Assembly: GCA_017467225.1 (NCBI GenBank)
Contig: JAFTSR010000212.1
Span: forward strand, 1-5,840
DNA: 5,840 nt
Origin: Clostridia bacterium
GTDB taxonomy: Bacteria > Bacillota_A > Clostridia > Oscillospirales > CAG-272
Reading direction: 5' to 3'
Below, in pieces: positions 5,094 through 5,840 of this stretch. The translations under genes were made by a program, and so were the position numbers. The number at the start of each line of letters is the position of its first letter. Position 1 is the first letter of the stretch. A model generated the notes under the pieces. The model ran no database searches. It saw nothing but the letters and a program-made list of their open reading frames with translations, and was not told where the DNA came from.

Positions 5094-5840
5094 ATAGTAA
5101 TGCGTTTTTGAGTACCTCACCGGCATTCTTGACGGGAATAAAGGTGAGAGATTGGCGTGCGGTGGGGTCGATATCCTCCAGATCGCGTTCGTTATCCGCA
5201 GGGATGAGAACGGTATGTACACCGGCATTATAGGCTGCCATGGTTTTTTCACGCAAGCCGCCAATGGGAAGCACGCGACCGCGCAGCGTGATCTCGCCCG
5301 TCATGGCGATGTCACGGCGCACGGGACGACCGCTCAACGCGCTGACAAGGGCTGTCAGCATGGTCACGCCTGCGCTGGGACCGTCCTTGGGAACGGCACC
5401 CTCGGGAACGTGAATGTGAATATCCTTCTTTTGATAGAAGTCACTTGCAATGCCGTACTCTGCGGCAATCGAACGGGTATAAGTGATAGCTGCGCGTGCG
5501 GATTCCTTCATTACGTCGCCAAGCGAGCCGGTCAGCTCCAGCTTGCCTGTGCCGTCAAGCACGGCGGCCTCAATGCGCAGCATGTCGCCGCCAAGCTCAG
5601 TGTATGCCAGGCCGTTGACCGTGCCGACAAGATTATCCTCGTCAATGTGATCGGGCAGCAGCTTGCGCGCGCCAAGGTAGGACTTGATATCCTTTTGCTT
5701 GACCGAAACGCTCTTGCAGCCCTCGTCTACCATCTTGCGTGCGGCCTTGCGGATAAGAGAAGCCAGCGTTCTTTCAAGGTTACGTACGCCTGCCTCACGG
5801 GTATAGAAGTCGATCAGCTCCAGAATTGCATCGTCGGCAA
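5092..5840 (-). CDS. lon: ATP-dependent Lon protease, C-terminal part (N-terminus beyond the right edge)
   Basis: The frame is open to the right edge and yields the last 248 residues. The first visible residues, [20 protein letters not shown] and then [14 protein letters not shown], are the end of the AAA+ lid region of LonA. The protease domain follows: the segment [14 protein letters not shown] leads into it; PKDGPSAG carries the catalytic serine (visible residue 155, codon at 5376-5374), and GLREKTMAA the catalytic lysine (visible residue 198). The 43-residue distance between them equals that of the Escherichia coli Ser679-Lys722 pair. Lon degrades misfolded and selected regulatory proteins in the cytoplasm. 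The LonA type, not the membrane-bound archaeal LonB, is indicated by the G-L-A-Y-T sequence and the downstream engB. The ATPase motor and N-terminal substrate domain are not in view, so completeness cannot be judged. Confidence 0.96.
   Translation of the reverse strand, partial: ADDAILELIDFYTREAGVRNLERTLASLIRKAARKMVDEGCKSVSVKQKDIKSYLGARKLLPDHIDEDNLVGTVNGLAYTELGGDMLRIEAAVLDGTGKLELTGSLGDVMKESARAAITYTRSIAAEYGIASDFYQKKDIHIHVPEGAVPKDGPSAGVTMLTALVSALSGRPVRRDIAMTGEITLRGRVLPIGGLREKTMAAYNAGVHTVLIPADNERDLEDIDPTARQSLTFIPVKNAGEVLKNALL

Noticed and set aside
1..5840. A new defence, mobile or biosynthetic system
   Set aside because: Every stretch longer than 80 bp is filled by a recognisable core gene; there are no transposase, integrase, repeat-array or toxin-like genes and no long unexplained gap.

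Overview
The window carries eight genes, all read from the minus strand, so gene order in transcription runs from right to left. It looks like a stretch of the conserved core chromosome of a spore-forming (or spore-lineage) Firmicute of class Clostridia. The evidence is the presence of a GerW/YtfJ-family sporulation protein and its DUF2953 partner, the ScpA/ScpB condensin subunits, the lon-engB pair, and AGGAGG-type ribosome binding sites before most genes. The fairly GC-rich base composition would fit an Oscillospirales-like gut clostridium, but that placement is an inference and the species cannot be read from the sequence.

Region by region, in transcription order: the C-terminal 248 residues of the Lon protease (entering at the right edge); the ribosome-assembly GTPase EngB (YsxC/YihA); a membrane-embedded site-2 protease; segregation and condensation proteins ScpA and ScpB, with overlapping stop and start codons; a one-pass membrane protein of the DUF2953 family (YtfI-like); a GerW/YtfJ-family protein; and a D-alanyl-D-alanine carboxypeptidase (serine peptidase family S11) whose C-terminus leaves the window at position 1. 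The carboxypeptidase has no listed open reading frame of its own because it has no stop in the window, but its frame is open from 824 to 1 and shows all three penicillin-binding-protein motifs.

Gaps are short: 12, 40 and 14 bp, a 4-bp overlap, then 65, 34 and 77 bp. Lon to ScpB is therefore probably one transcription unit. The 65-bp gap before the DUF2953 gene holds a good sigma-A-like promoter whose -35 box lies in a 7-bp inverted repeat, so the sporulation-linked DUF2953-GerW pair may also be transcribed separately. The 77-bp gap before the carboxypeptidase holds a terminator-like hairpin whose T-tract is in the plus-strand direction, against the genes. The functions fall into protein quality control and ribosome assembly (lon, engB), membrane proteolysis, chromosome compaction (scpAB), and spore/envelope work (DUF2953, GerW, carboxypeptidase).

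I see no mobile element, CRISPR array, RNA gene, phage gene or defence system, and no intergenic stretch longer than 77 bp. This is an ordinary housekeeping region; the points worth a second look are regulatory details and a few lineage-specific protein segments, not a new system.
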